Source: Phyllostachys edulis (lineage: Eukaryota; Streptophyta; Magnoliopsida; Poales; Poaceae). From it: a stretch of 64,000 nt of DNA. The stretch is taken from positions 59,154,016 to 59,218,015 of the forward strand of contig CM070557.1 in assembly GCA_036346405.1 (NCBI GenBank), given 5' to 3'. Under the pieces are notes generated by a model that had not been told where the DNA came from, did no database searches, and saw nothing but the letters and a program-made list of their open reading frames with translations. Shown piece after piece: positions 21,301 to 29,090 of the stretch. The translations under genes were made by a program, and so were the position numbers. Every line of letters starts with the position of its first letter. The first letter of the stretch is position 1.

Positions 21301-22580
21301 CCAACAGTACGGTCCACTTGCTGGAGTGCAATGCCATCTTGAGCTTTCTTGCATTCATCTCCAGTTCCAGAGAACATAACAATTTTACGTGATTAAGTAT
21401 TTATTTAGAATATGCAACGTTCCTAGTTTTACCTGAAGACAAGCATTTTGCTGCATGCATATATGTTTGTCTTTGAGTGAACAAGACAGTTAGTCGACTA
21501 TTTGTTATGATTTAGTTAATATGCATGGCATCATTGAGCTGAAAATGGAACTGATGCTATTGCTCAAAGTGGGGACATCCAGGCATAGCACACACTACTA
21601 ACTGAGTTGTATATAGAGTTCCATATCAGGAGGAAACTAGTGAATGAAGCTGTCGAAGTTTGCTAGCTTAAAGCTCCTCATCAAGAAAGAGAAGGGTTAG
21701 AATGCAAAGAAGAGCAATGTTTTTGAATCATTACTCTATTAAAAAATCTTAGATCTTGGGATTCATGTCAGCACAACAAACTCTTTCCAGAAGTTTTTGT
21801 TCAGTGACATCATGAATGATCTTCAGTGTCTCAGTGATGTACATTTTTCTTTTCAGGGCTACTGTTGTAGATGCTTCTGGTAACTGTGGATTTGCTGGAA
21901 CATATGAAGGTCTGTTATATACGTGGGAATTGTCTTCTGGGAGAAAACTTGCTGGTACACAGTGTTTCAATGGTAAGTGACGTGAGACCATGTCTCCCGA
22001 GTCTGCTAGTAGTTACCGAATAACAAGTTGGAATGCGAAAAACAAATATTACTATCTGTTAGTACACACGAGTGAGACGATGAGGGCTTGTTTGTATTCT
22101 TTATCTTGAGTGAACAATTTTTCTGTACTTTCTGCTTTAAATATACTTCGGTACTAACCTTTTCTGGTTCCACATACATAATGAAACTTCTAGTAGTATT
22201 GTTAAATATTATGTTATGCAAGGAGCTTAGTACGTTAGTTATCGTGAGTTCGTGACTAAGCTGGACGTTCGCTACTTCAATGCTAAGTTTGATTTGTTCG
22301 GGTGACTATCTGTTTTACTACTTAATGGAGTCTTATCTGTTTCATATTACAAGGCTGTCTGTTCTATAAATAATATGCTCATCTTTCTAGTCAATTATTA
22401 CTTATAAGAATAATTCACTAATCTCTCCCACTTGTGAAATCAGGTGGACGAATCTCCTGTATTGCTGTTGATGCCAAATCAGGTGTAGTGGCAGTGGCTG
22501 ACGATGGATGCCAGTTATTACTTTACACGCAAAACAAGGTGCTAAGCAATGCAAGGGCGATGAGCACATGTTCAGGGTAA
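332..22580 (+). CDS. FYRN-FYRC domain protein with WD40-like C-terminal half (12 exons, 1150 aa)
   Basis: Exons: 332-433, 1180-1287, 1392-1529, 2414-2728, 3330-3696, 3917-5304, 5385-5470, 5555-5773, 12539-12667, 13082-13429, 21857-21972, 22444-22580 (TAA 22578-22580). They sum to 3453 nt and every junction keeps phase, so the model is well supported. Residues ~39-70 form an FYRN motif (YPYPVGYHAVRHFSG). Residues ~80-165 form FYRC (IAWKNFQKKSG, then LFGFKNASVQRLLREL). A Lys/Arg-rich stretch at ~311-327 looks like a nuclear localisation signal. A long acidic, low-complexity exon 6 follows, then WD40-like blades from ~807 on (for example NLHIWMMSTGW, GGFCLW, LLYTWELSSG). FYRN/FYRC occur in trithorax/MLL and TBRG1 proteins; there is no SET domain here, so a chromatin-associated scaffold is inferred. 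All splice sites are GT-AG except the donor at 1530 (GC). Two introns are swollen by transposons. No stop or frameshift is seen, so it is probably functional. Confidence 0.85.
528..949. mobile_element. hAT-type MITE in intron 1
   Basis: The ends are imperfect terminal inverted repeats: CAGTGGCGGAGCTAG at the left, and CAGTGGGGGAGCCACC as the reverse complement of the right end. A perfect 8-bp target-site duplication CTCACCTT flanks it (520-527 and 950-957). The 8-bp duplication and CAGTGG termini are typical of Tip100-like hAT elements. It is 422 bp with no coding capacity, so it is non-autonomous. Confidence 0.88.
1180..2728 (+). other. Exons 2-4 encoding FYRN and FYRC
   Basis: Exon 2 (1180-1287) starts with GKDRYPYPVGYHAVRHF, the FYRN core, and ends with GPRGPIFQ before GTCAGG. 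Exon 3 (1392-1529) carries the W-x-x-FQKKSG...W block linking FYRN to FYRC and ends with KIDGVE. Exon 4 (2414-2728) opens with LFGFKNASVQRLLREL, the FYRC core, and ends before GTATGT. Joining E to L at the 1529/2414 junction gives the expected G-x-E-(F/L)-FGFKN reading of plant relatives. That requires the GC donor at 1530-1531. Confidence 0.8.
5774..6868 (+). other. Intron 8, left part, upstream of the Copia insertion
   Basis: AT-rich intronic sequence after the GT donor at 5774. I see no coding exon here, because exon 8 (ending 5773) joins in phase with exon 9 at 12539. No terminal repeats were found in this stretch. Confidence 0.5.
6869..7229 (+). repeat. Left LTR of the intron-8 Copia element
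   Basis: 361 bp, TG...CA. It contains short tandem repeats of GACTAGCATCTAGGACA-like units. It differs from the right LTR almost only where the right copy has CAGC, GCTG or CTGC, plus two homopolymer losses. Confidence 0.9.
7620..11965 (+). pseudogene. Copia gag-pol polyprotein, frameshifted remnant
   Basis: Recognisable blocks are scattered over all three forward frames. A gag (UBN2-like) block lies near 8150-8440 (EDVDDFALRLNTLL; DLSTMTIEEAL). A zinc knuckle is near 8590-8640 (CGKLGHWAKDC, first Cys unclear). Protease is near 8820-8900 (WCLDTRATHHMTG). GAG-pre-integrase is near 9205-9320. Integrase is near 9460-9850 (TTDNGGEFTAAKF; LNRFLTKALDGKTPYEA). RT is near 10640-11170 (HKTRLVARGFAQ; HHMDVKSAFLN; FYLGIEVHQT). 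RNase H is near 11500-11830. No frame stays open for a full domain, so it is non-functional as read. Some of the indels may be sequence errors rather than mutations. Confidence 0.8.
11978..12341 (+). repeat. Right LTR of the intron-8 Copia element
   Basis: 364 bp, TG...CA, preceded by the polypurine tract at about 11967-11977. It matches 6869-7229 and is followed by the ATTTT duplication. Confidence 0.9.
13650..13887. mobile_element. hAT-type MITE with CAGGGAT termini (intron 10, copy 1)
   Basis: 238 bp. Left end CAGGGATCACATAACCGCTT; the right end reads as its inverted, partly diverged counterpart (reverse complement CAGGGATTGAAAACCCGGCC). A perfect 8-bp duplication CTATAGAG flanks it at 13642-13649 and 13888-13895. 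It contains tandem AAATTCA units (about 13769-13800). Non-coding. Confidence 0.85.
13896..14744. other. Intron 10 sequence without recognisable gene
   Basis: AT-rich intronic sequence. Pieces such as CCCCTAAACTTGTCTCC (about 14138) and CAAGTTTAGGGACACC (about 14210) look like paired ends of small grass transposons. No duplication could be fixed, so no element is called. Confidence 0.3.
14754..14890 (+). repeat. Left terminal inverted repeat of the Pack-MULE
   Basis: It pairs with 16160-16296 in reverse complement over its whole length. Shared blocks include CTGAACTATGGAC, GTTCACTTTACACCCC and CTCGCCCTAAACCACC. Confidence 0.85.
15500..16075 (+). pseudogene. Captured fragment of glycine decarboxylase P-protein (gcvP/GLDC-like)
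   Basis: Across shifting + frames the sequence reads as an internal piece of the P-protein of the mitochondrial glycine cleavage system, which decarboxylates glycine with pyridoxal phosphate. Visible blocks are AMCNSILKSKKKTFLIASN, HPQTIDVCQTRA, DLNVVVADAKDFDY, VLDYAE, EIGADIAVGSA, GPHAAF and IRRDKATKNICTA (last block approximate), in the order of the normal enzyme. The piece covers roughly 170-190 residues of an enzyme of about 1000, with several frameshifts and gaps. It keeps no introns in this span. It lies inside the Pack-MULE, so capture from a host gcvP gene is inferred. Not functional. Confidence 0.8.
16160..16296 (-). repeat. Right terminal inverted repeat of the Pack-MULE
   Basis: Reverse complement of the left repeat with scattered substitutions and short indels, immediately followed by the 9-bp duplication. 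Confidence 0.85.
16565..16800 (+). repeat. Diverged LTR-like repeat, copy 1
   Basis: It shares ordered blocks with 17171-17207 joined to 20264-20510: ACACCAAGA, GTACTGCAGTGAG, CTTATTATTAGA, a TATA-like CTTATAAATAAGGAGGC, then GAAGCATGAAT. The pattern suggests LTRs of one old, short element (interior about 16800-17170). I could not fix exact ends or a duplication. Confidence 0.4.
17270..18855 (-). pseudogene. Copia pol remnant (protease end, GAG-pre-integrase, integrase end)
   Basis: On the minus strand from high to low coordinates: protease-region text (ITLTSIRPLAAPITVQTADG; SHVPKLTMQLIS) at ~18840-18560, then GAG-pre-integrase (WHHRLGHLCGSHLYSLLRCG) at ~18440-18360, then SESVSQRPFDLVHSDV at ~18280-18230. 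After a gap comes the integrase C-terminal region (LFAPHERTKLTAQ) at ~17920-17650, then a Pro/Ser-rich linker at ~17500-17330. The integrase catalytic core and all of RT/RNase H are missing. Multiple frameshifts. Non-functional. Confidence 0.75.
18840..19700 (+). mobile_element. LTR plus gag start of a + strand retrotransposon, truncated and nested
   Basis: An LTR of about 430 bp ends at 19271 (CATAACA) and is followed by the primer-binding site TTTGGTATCAGAGCC (19272-19286). Then comes an open frame starting MSGSEGFDSMTISDMLGRM at 19305, about 130 codons of probable gag start. No 3' part or second LTR is present. Its left edge (18840 +/- 20) abuts the minus-strand Copia pol. Its LTR shares GTGTGAACAGTAC and GTACTGTAGC blocks with the three-LTR element at 22687-24491 (read on the minus strand), so both probably belong to related families. 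Confidence 0.6.
20144..20263 (-). repeat. LTR of the minus-strand Copia element
   Basis: 120 bp, TG...CA, unusually short for an LTR. Its 17208 partner shares TTGTATTCATTATGA and CCAATATATATACAAGTAC and then breaks off. Confidence 0.8.
20264..20510 (+). repeat. Diverged LTR-like repeat, copy 2 (right part)
   Basis: With 17171-17207 it rebuilds the counterpart of 16565-16800: GTACTGCAGTGAGGCACTGTAG, then CTTATTATTAGA, CTTATACATAAGGAGGC, GAAGAATGAAT. It is split by the Copia insertion with duplication GGTGG. Confidence 0.4.
20814..20999. mobile_element. hAT-type MITE with CAGGGAT termini (intron 10, copy 2)
   Basis: 186 bp. The left end CAGGGATCAAAATCCCGGCC matches the right end of the 13650-13887 element, so it is the same family in inverted orientation. 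The flanking 8-mers GACCGAAC (20806-20813) and GACCCAAC (21000-21007) match at 7 of 8 positions. The right terminus is decayed (CTATCCTTG). Confidence 0.65.
21008..21856. other. Right part of intron 10
   Basis: AT-rich intronic sequence up to the acceptor TTTTCAG at 21850-21856. No exon or clear element recognised. Confidence 0.4.
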
Positions 22581-22686
22581 AGTAGTTGCGGCAAACTAGC
22601 AGGAAGTTTGTAATTGTATAGCTTACATGTGGAAGGTTTTGGTTGGCTTTGTACTTATTTTGATTTCTCCACTCCAGCTAACATAG

Positions 22687-23096
22687 TGTAATGATCCTTA
22701 GATCATAGGGGGTAAACACCGCCAAGAAGAAGGCCGGACGGCGTCGGCTTTGTGGGATGGGAGATTAGACTATAGACTGGGATGATAGAACGTTGAGAGG
22801 GAGACTAGATTAATTCTTCTTGCTTGCTTGATAATGGATACATGCTATCCCTTTTATAGGGACGACCCGACTTGACCTCTAAGAAACAATCTCTATTTCT
22901 ATGGAAACTTATCTCTATTAGATGGAATATATCTCTAAGGAAGTAAACCCAACTAATAAGGAAACTAACTATTCTATCTCTATTTCCTAACTACTAATGT
23001 ACCCGCGGGCCCAGCATAAATAGCGTGCGCTACAGTACCACGAGTACTGTTCATGCGTGTACTGTTCACGTGTGAACAGTAGCCCCGCTCATGACA
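22687..23096 (-). repeat. LTR copy A
   Basis: 410 bp; on the minus strand it starts TGTCATGAGCGGGG and ends ATCATTACA. Confidence 0.9.
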
Positions 23097-23663
23097 ACTA
23101 CTCCCCTCCTTTTGCGACAGCTCGTCCTCGAGCTGTGGTGGCGGCCATGGCTGCAGTCCTAAGTGACCCCATGTTGACAAGAGGTTGCGATGGCGATATG
23201 GGTCCTTGAAGATCATTGCCTCCACGTGTGGTTGCGGCAAACTCATCGGTTGCTGCGGCAGGCATGGCAGCAACCCTGACAACTCCACGGTGGCCAAGAC
23301 AGACTTCGGTAGGGCCACGGTGGGCTCCGGCAGCGTCACAATAAGACGTGGAAGTCGCGGCAATTCTTCTGCAGATTCTTTGGAGGTAACCGCCCACCGT
23401 GGGTGGCGTCACCACCTCTAGAAGGCATCGTCATTTGTCGTGGGAGGCTTATTTGTCGTCATACACGATCATCTTCTCCAAAGTGGCATGCATGTCGAGG
23501 AAGATGGCGCGATCTTCTTGTCGTTGTCGTTGGTACTCATGGCCATCTTGTTGGCGTTAGCCTTTATCATAGCCAACGACTTCGTGGCGGTCGATGGTGC
23601 GATCTGTCGCTATAACCATGGTAGCAGAAGTCGTGGGAAGGGATCGACTGCTCTGATACCAAA
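23097..23663 (-). pseudogene. Remnant internal region of the three-LTR element
   Basis: 567 bp between LTR A and LTR B. It keeps the primer-binding site (about 23649-23663), some leader, and a stretch just before the polypurine tract that reads on the minus strand as PPPQLEDELSQKEG and upstream Leu/Pro-rich sequence (23100-23363). No RT, integrase or protease motifs are present, so it is non-autonomous or internally deleted. Confidence 0.65.
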
Positions 23664-24073
23664 TGTAATGATCCTTAGATCATAGGGGGTAAACACCGCC
23701 AGGAAGAAGGCCGGACGGCGTCGGTTTTGTGGGATGGGAGATTAGACTATAGACTGGGATGATAGAACGTTGAGAGGGAGAATAGATTAATTCTTCTTGC
23801 TTGCTTGATAATGGATACATGCTATCCCTTTTATAGGGACGACCCGACTTGACCTCTAAGAAACAATCTCTATTTCTATGGAAACTTATCTCTATTAGAT
23901 GGAATATATCTCTAAGGAAGTAAACCCAACTAATAAGGAAACTAACTATTCTATCTCTATTTCCTAACTACTAATGCACCCGCGGGCCCGGCATAAATAG
24001 CGCGCGCTACAGTACCACGAGTACTGTTCATGTGTGTACTGTTCACGCGTGAACAGTAGCCCCGCTCATGACA
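23664..24073 (-). repeat. LTR copy B
   Basis: 410 bp, near identical to copies A and C. Followed by the 9-bp remnant ACTACCAAA. Confidence 0.9.
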
Positions 24074-24082
24074 ACTACCAAA

Positions 24083-24491
24083 TGTAATGATCCTTAGATC
24101 ATAGGGGGTAAACACCGCCAGGAAGAAGGCCGGACGGCGTCGGCTTTGTGGGATGGGAGATTAGACTATAGACTGGGATGATAGAACCTTGAGAGGGAGA
24201 ATAGATTAATTCTTCTTGCTTGCTTGATAATGGATACATGCTATCCCTTTTATAGGGACGACCCGACTTGATCTCTAAGAAACAATCTCTATTTCTATGG
24301 AAACTTATCTCTATTAGATGGAATATATCTCTAAGGAAGTAAACCCAACTAATAAGGAAACTAACTATTCTATCTCTATTTCCTAACTACTAATGCACCC
24401 GCGGCCCGGCATAAATAGCGTGCGCTACAGTACCACGAGTACTGTTCATGTGTGTACTGTTCACACGTGAACAGTAGCCCCGCTCATGACA
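24083..24491 (-). repeat. LTR copy C
   Basis: 409 bp, near identical to A and B, followed by the CATAG duplication. Confidence 0.9.
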
Positions 24492-24496
24492 CATAG

Positions 24497-25394
24497 CCTG
24501 ATAGCCATCTATTGTGCATAGCTGATCAAATCTCAAGTTGCAGAAATTGTGACTGTTTAAGTTTCTTAAGCATTCCCAAGTTCAATTTTTTTTTTTGTAT
24601 CTTCTCTTCGAACAAGTTACCTTACTGTAACAACTGACAAACGAACTCTGTATTCCTATGCTGTAAAGGCCGGTACTGTAGGTTAGTCAGTTTTATCCCA
24701 TCATGTATTATGATATTATCAAATAGCCTACACTATATGTAGTTAGTGGAACTTGAGACCTGGTGAGTAATGATCCATCTCAACTTTTTTTTGATATACT
24801 GCACATTCTTACGAATGCTGTAAGAAATCAAGATCACCCATCTGATATGGAAGAAATATAATGCAGGTGCAATTGAAGATTCAAACCCAAATTAAACACT
24901 TTTCTTTGGGTGTACAAATGAACAGTTCCATAGGATCACCTCAATATGCGCATTGTGTGTGGAAAGTATTATTACCTTGGGTTCCAATTATAAGTTGTGA
25001 TACATGTGACCATATTGAAATGATATCTTTGAATTTATGATCCAGCTCTGCTCGACCCACCGTCGCTGCTGCTTCCGCACGCCGCCCCTAGTTGCCGTTG
25101 TTGCTATCCCGGCCGCTTGCAGCTGCTGATGCCGTCCGGGGCAGCTGCGGCAAGGGAGAGGAGGGCTAGAGAAGAGAGGAGGTCAGAGAAGGAAGGAGAT
25201 GAGGGAGAGAATGAAGGAGAAAGATGAAGAAAAGAGAAGCTCATGGTCGGCTGTTAATTGTTGCTACTGCGTCGGAACATGGCGCGAAAGGTTCGGGAGT
25301 CGGAGATCGCGGAGCACCGTCGATTTCGTCGGTTCCAAAAATTAATCATTCGGGCCTTAGGTATAAGTCCTAGATCTTGTTCCCCGCTGGAAAA
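24497..25394. other. Downstream flank of the FYR/WD40 gene; no gene recognised
   Basis: The first part is probably the displaced remainder of the gene's 3' UTR and terminator region. At 25043-25340 there is a GC-rich then purine-rich block (GAGGAGG, GAAGGAG runs) of the kind seen in retroelement leaders. I could not assign it. Confidence 0.35.
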
Positions 25395-25735
25395 TGGTAT
25401 GGTACTCCTGAGAGTACGTACTCTCATATACCACTTAAATCGTATGATGATACCTCTTTATCTATTTGAGCATACTTCAATAATGATTATAAGATACTCT
25501 AAAGTGAGTTCTATGAAAAATTTCATGAAAGTCCACTTTTTATAGCAAAATTTGTGTATATACTTCTTTTATATATAAAAAGGGTATATAACAAAAATAA
25601 AAAGCTCAATGGAAAATTTTCAGCAAGTCACATTGAAGTATCTTATAATTGGTATTTAAATATCTTGAAAGTGATAAAGAAGTATAATATATTCGTTTAA
25701 GTGGCATATTGAAAGTGGAGTACATACTCCGAGTC
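25395..25735. repeat. Imperfect terminal inverted repeat element (MITE-like)
   Basis: The left end (GAGAGTACGTACTCTCATATACCACTTAAATCG, in pieces) is mirrored at the right by a segment whose reverse complement reads GGAGTATGTACTCC, then ATATGCCACTTAAACG, then CTTCTTTATC. About 340 bp, AT-rich, non-coding. No duplication could be fixed, so the superfamily is unknown. Confidence 0.5.
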
Positions 25736-25746
25736 TAAAGCAGGCG

Positions 25747-25748
<2 letters not shown>

Positions 25749-25810
<62 letters not shown>
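25749..25810. repeat. (AT)n microsatellite
   Basis: About 31 uninterrupted AT dinucleotides. Confidence 0.97.
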
Positions 25811-25814
<4 letters not shown>

Positions 25815-25941
25815 TCACCGTAGTGCATGATTTGTGGTAGATGCATGGGTAGTGTTTGAGGTGGTTTTGATGTCATTGCGATGCGATAAAGCAAGTGACT
25901 TTGGTTTGTGAATGAGTTTTAGGGTAGCTATGTCTAGTTTC

Positions 25942-26346
25942 ATGGAACTTTTTTTTATTAAATAATCTTTTTTTAACTTTTATTTTAAAATTAATCTCCG
26001 ACGCATTTTATTTTTAAAAATAACCCCTTTGGTCACGCCATCACCCATGACGTGACCAAACAACACTGTCACGCTAGGGTTTGCTCTTGTCACGCCATAG
26101 GATAAGTCCGCAAAAAAACCTCTTTGGTCACGCCATGGGTGGTGGCGTGACCAAACAACTTCTTATCACGCCACCATCCATGGCGTGACAAGAGTTTGCC
26201 CTAGAAGGGTGGTGGCGTGGCGGTGTTGTTTGGTCACGCCATGGGTGGTGGCGTGACCAAAGGGGTTATTTTTAAAAATAAAGTGCGCCGGAGATTAATT
26301 TTAAAATAAAAGTTAAAAAAAGATTATTTAATAAAAAAAATTCCAT
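25942..26346. repeat. Inverted-repeat element with internal GGTCACGCCA palindromes (MULE-like)
   Basis: Terminal arms of about 90 bp pair: ATGGAACTTTTTTTTATTAAATAATC at the left in pieces, GATTATTTAATAAAAAAAATTCC at the right in pieces. Inside are repeated GGTCACGCCATGGGTGG and GGTGGCGTGACC units in both orientations. Flanking 9-mers ending in TTTCATG are similar on both sides, compatible with a degraded 9-bp duplication. Non-coding. Confidence 0.6.
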
Positions 26347-27057
26347 TTCATGAAATCTCCACAACAAAAATAATGTAGATAATTATTTAAGCTTTCCATA
26401 GAGTATACGAATACTAGATTTGAAAAAGTGGTTCAAAAGTTATGGTACCAGGAAGCTAGGCTGTCGTCCATAATTTAGTCGTTAATAGTCGCGGTTGTGT
26501 TAATTGACATATTAAGCTTAATAGACGCTTGGATTAAATTGTGGTCTTAACTAGGAAAAGTTAGATAATTTTCTGTAGTTTCCAGAAATAGTATGGTTTG
26601 CCACTTTTTGTGTTGTAGAAAAATAGATACAAAATTGTTAAGCCTTCTGCCTAGTAACGCAACAGAAAGACCTTCGGGGTTGAAATCGAGGGATTAGACG
26701 GCTTAATTAAGAAATTTCCATAACTAGGAAAATATAAATTTTTTGTGTAGTTTTCATAACTTATAAGGTTTGCTATGTTGAGATTCTGGAGTTAAAAGTT
26801 ATGACCGTTTAATCATTAGGACAAGGTATGATTCGACTCCTTGAGGTCAAGCATGGTCGGCATGAGAAACTTGATGGTGACAACCATGGCTTGCACCCAG
26901 AGTTGGGAAAGGGGATTGGAGGTTTGGCCCTCAACCCGTCCAGAGAATGGATGAGAGAGAGGAAAAGAGGTGGGCGATCAGCAGGAGAACTGTGATCGGG
27001 AGCAGAAGGGACATGAACACGATCGGTTAGGAACGAACGCTATCTGATACCACGAAA
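26347..27057. other. Old retroelement debris, no gene
   Basis: The left part is featureless AT-rich sequence. At about 27039-27052, TATCTGATACCA on the + strand is the complement of an LTR-retroelement primer-binding site (TGGTATCAGATA), so an old minus-strand element probably started here. No coding domain is readable. Confidence 0.3.
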
Positions 27058-27062
27058 GTGTT

Positions 27063-27188
27063 TGTTGGAGAGTTTGTATTAGAGTATAATATAGAAGTTG
27101 TATTAGAGTTGAATTGTATCTTCAGACAATAAATAAAGGGTGTGGGGGTCTTTTAGGACAACACACAATTAATCTCCAAAATTCTACA
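27063..27188 (+). repeat. Left LTR, 126 bp
   Basis: TG...CA. Contains AATAAAGGGTGTGGGGGTC, like its right partner. Confidence 0.88.
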
Positions 27189-27944
27189 TGGTATCAGAGC
27201 CAATCCACCCAAAACCCTAACTCGAGAAAAACACTTACCTCGGAACCGTCGCTGTCGATCCGCCGGCCGCGCTGCCTTGTTGCACGTGGTCCTCCGCGAT
27301 CGCATCGCATAGGAGTGGATCGCGGCCGGCTGGGTTGCGTGCGGGCGAGTCAAGGGCGATGGCTAGCGGTGCAAGAGGTGGCGCGATGCGGGTCGTGGGC
27401 GAGGAAGAGGAGCGTGTTGAGGGCTTCGGCCAGGGCTTCGGAGCGGCGGGATGTAGTGGATCGGGCCGGCTCGGCCAGAAGGAGGTCAGGGGAAGGAGTA
27501 GCAGGGGGTCCGGCGTAGTGGCAGAGAGAGGGAAGCGGTAGCTTGTGGGATCCGGTTGGAGGCGGCTTCGAGATTCGGCCGAAGCGGCTATGGGACTCGG
27601 CGAAGCGGCCGCTATGGGATCCGGCCGGAGGTGGCAGATCCGTGACCCGATGGTGGATCCGGCGTGAGCAAGGAAGGCGAGGAGGCGTCGCAGTATGATC
27701 TTGGCCGTGAGGCAAGGAAGGGAGGAAGGTTTGCAATCGCTAGGGAGGAAGGTTTGAGGATAGTTTGATGTGCTTGAAGGTCACGTGCGGGAGGAAGACA
27801 AAGGTGAAGCCGGTGGAGCCATGCGTGCGGGAAGAAAAGGAGAACAAAAAAGGAGGGAAAAAAGGGAAAGGGAAGGAAAAAAGGAAAGAAAAGGAAGAAA
27901 AGGAGAAAAAAGGAAAAGAAAAAAAGGGAAGGGAAGAAAAAGAA

Positions 27945-28110
27945 AGGAGGATCTGGTGTGGAACCAGATCGGTGGAGTATTTGATGTGTCTGAGGAGGAT
28001 CTGGTGTGCCTAAGGAGGATCTGGTGTGTCTGAGGAGGATCTGGTGTCTGGTGTGGTTAGGTGATTTGGTGTGGTCTGTTGGTGGAGGAGGATCTGGTGT
28101 GACTACATGT
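27945..28110 (+). repeat. Short tandem repeat, unit about 21 bp
   Basis: GGAGGATCTGGTGTG recurs five times (near 27947, 27994, 28015, 28036 and 28088), three of them at exact 21-bp spacing, inside the non-autonomous LTR element. Confidence 0.7.
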
Positions 28111-28661
28111 ATTGTGTTGGAGAAAGGAGAGAGAGGATGGTGTGTTTGCTGAGTGTTCTTGCTGTTGGCTTGATGGTAGAGTTTTCTATTAGGTTGTTGT
28201 TGATTGCTATGGTGGGAGTTAGTGTTGGTGGTCGAGGAAGCTTAGGTGGTGACAATATAGGAGGTTACGACGGAAGGCATGGAAGACAGGGGGAGAAGAC
28301 TGCATAGTTGAAGAAGTGGCAAATGAGAGAACAGGATTGGGACTAGAGTCAAACGTAATGGTTTGTGGCAGATGTAGAGGTGGTGGAGGCCGAAACTGCG
28401 GACTTGTGGGTAGAGATGGCGGAGGCCGGGGGTGCTTGGGGGCATGAGGGTAGAGGAAGATGAGGTTGAGGTCGGGGTAGCTGGTAGATAGTGAAAATGG
28501 ATTTGGTGACGTCCCTAGTAATATTGGTGGTGAGTAACTTTTGGTCTTTGTGATGGTATTAGCTATAAAGTCGATGGTAGGTTTGGTAAGATATAGTGAT
28601 AGTATTGCAATATGTAATAAGATGGATATAATTGTTATCTCATGCCCATCTTAAGGGGGAG

Positions 28662-28787
28662 TGTTGGAGAGTTCGTATTATAGTCTAATATAGAAGTTGT
28701 ATTAGAGTCAGATTGTATCTTGAGACTATAAATAAAAGGTATGGAGGTCCTTTGGGACAACACACACTTAATCTCCGAAATTCTACA
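28662..28787 (+). repeat. Right LTR, 126 bp
   Basis: Same length as the left LTR with scattered substitutions; preceded by the polypurine tract. Confidence 0.88.
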
Positions 28788-28792
28788 GTGTT

Positions 28793-29090
28793 TGGAATAG
28801 AAGCCACGAATCATGGCATTGCATTCCTTTGTATATACATGGTCATTTGTACAGGATATGGTACACAACCATTCCAAGGTTTACAGGGGATATTGTGACT
28901 ACAATATCGGCACTAACCAAAACAAGAAGAGCACGTAACAACCGTGACTGGATATACAAGGTAAGTGCAAATATACTGCTAACAGTGCAGTAGCTCCAAT
29001 GGATCAACGAACGCTGGGCGGCGCTGTCTTCAAGGAGATTCACGCCCCCGCCGAGTTGTGTGGGATGAACAGAGGCTCTCCTTTCGAAGG
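28793..29090. other. Repeat debris between LTR element and LINE fragment
   Basis: 28793-28930 reads like the end of an old LTR on the minus strand. 28990-29090 is a GC-rich piece of unknown origin (GGCGGCGCTGTCTTCAAGG). No gene. Confidence 0.3.

Larger units (their letters stand above)
5385..22580 (+). other. Exons 7-12 encoding WD40-like repeats
   Basis: Six exons (5385-5470, 5555-5773, 12539-12667, 13082-13429, 21857-21972, 22444-22580) encode the last ~345 residues. Recurrent beta-blade signatures are visible: VVAAEDSRNLHIWMMSTGW, then IIGHDGAGGFCLWDFSKRTLLATF, DIAIWILVSSAS, FAGTYEGLLYTWELSSG, and ISCIAVDAKSGVVAVADDG. Three codons are split across the large introns: AG/T at 5773/12539, TG/G at 12667/13082 and AG/G at 13429/21857. 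They read correctly only when the transposon-filled introns are removed, which confirms linkage of the two halves of the gene. Confidence 0.75.
22687..24491 (-). mobile_element. LTR retroelement with three LTRs and one short internal segment, in the gene's 3' UTR
   Basis: Three nearly identical LTRs (22687-23096, 23664-24073, 24083-24491) lie in the same orientation. The outer ends are flanked by a perfect 5-bp duplication CATAG (22682-22686 and 24492-24496), so the whole array behaves as one insertion. On the minus strand the internal segment 23097-23663 starts with TTTGGTATCAGAGCA (primer binding) and ends with a purine tract AAAAGGAGGGGAGTAGT. The second internal segment is reduced to 9 bp (24074-24082). 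The array lies about 106 bp after the host gene's stop codon. Confidence 0.88.
27063..28787 (+). mobile_element. Non-autonomous LTR retroelement with 126-bp LTRs
   Basis: LTRs at 27063-27188 and 28662-28787 (TGTTGGAGAGTT...ATTCTACA) are flanked by a perfect 5-bp duplication GTGTT (27058-27062 and 28788-28792). Primer-binding site TGGTATCAGAGCC starts at 27189, and the purine tract TTAAGGGGGA ends at 28660. The 1.47 kb interior has no retroviral domain. It begins GC-rich, passes through a long Lys/Glu-coding purine tract (27830-27960), and contains a short tandem repeat. The size and structure fit a TRIM/LARD-like element. Confidence 0.88.

Noticed and set aside
27765..28033. Lys/Glu-rich ORFs of 82-87 aa
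   Set aside because: Translation of a purine tract inside a non-autonomous LTR element; low complexity only.
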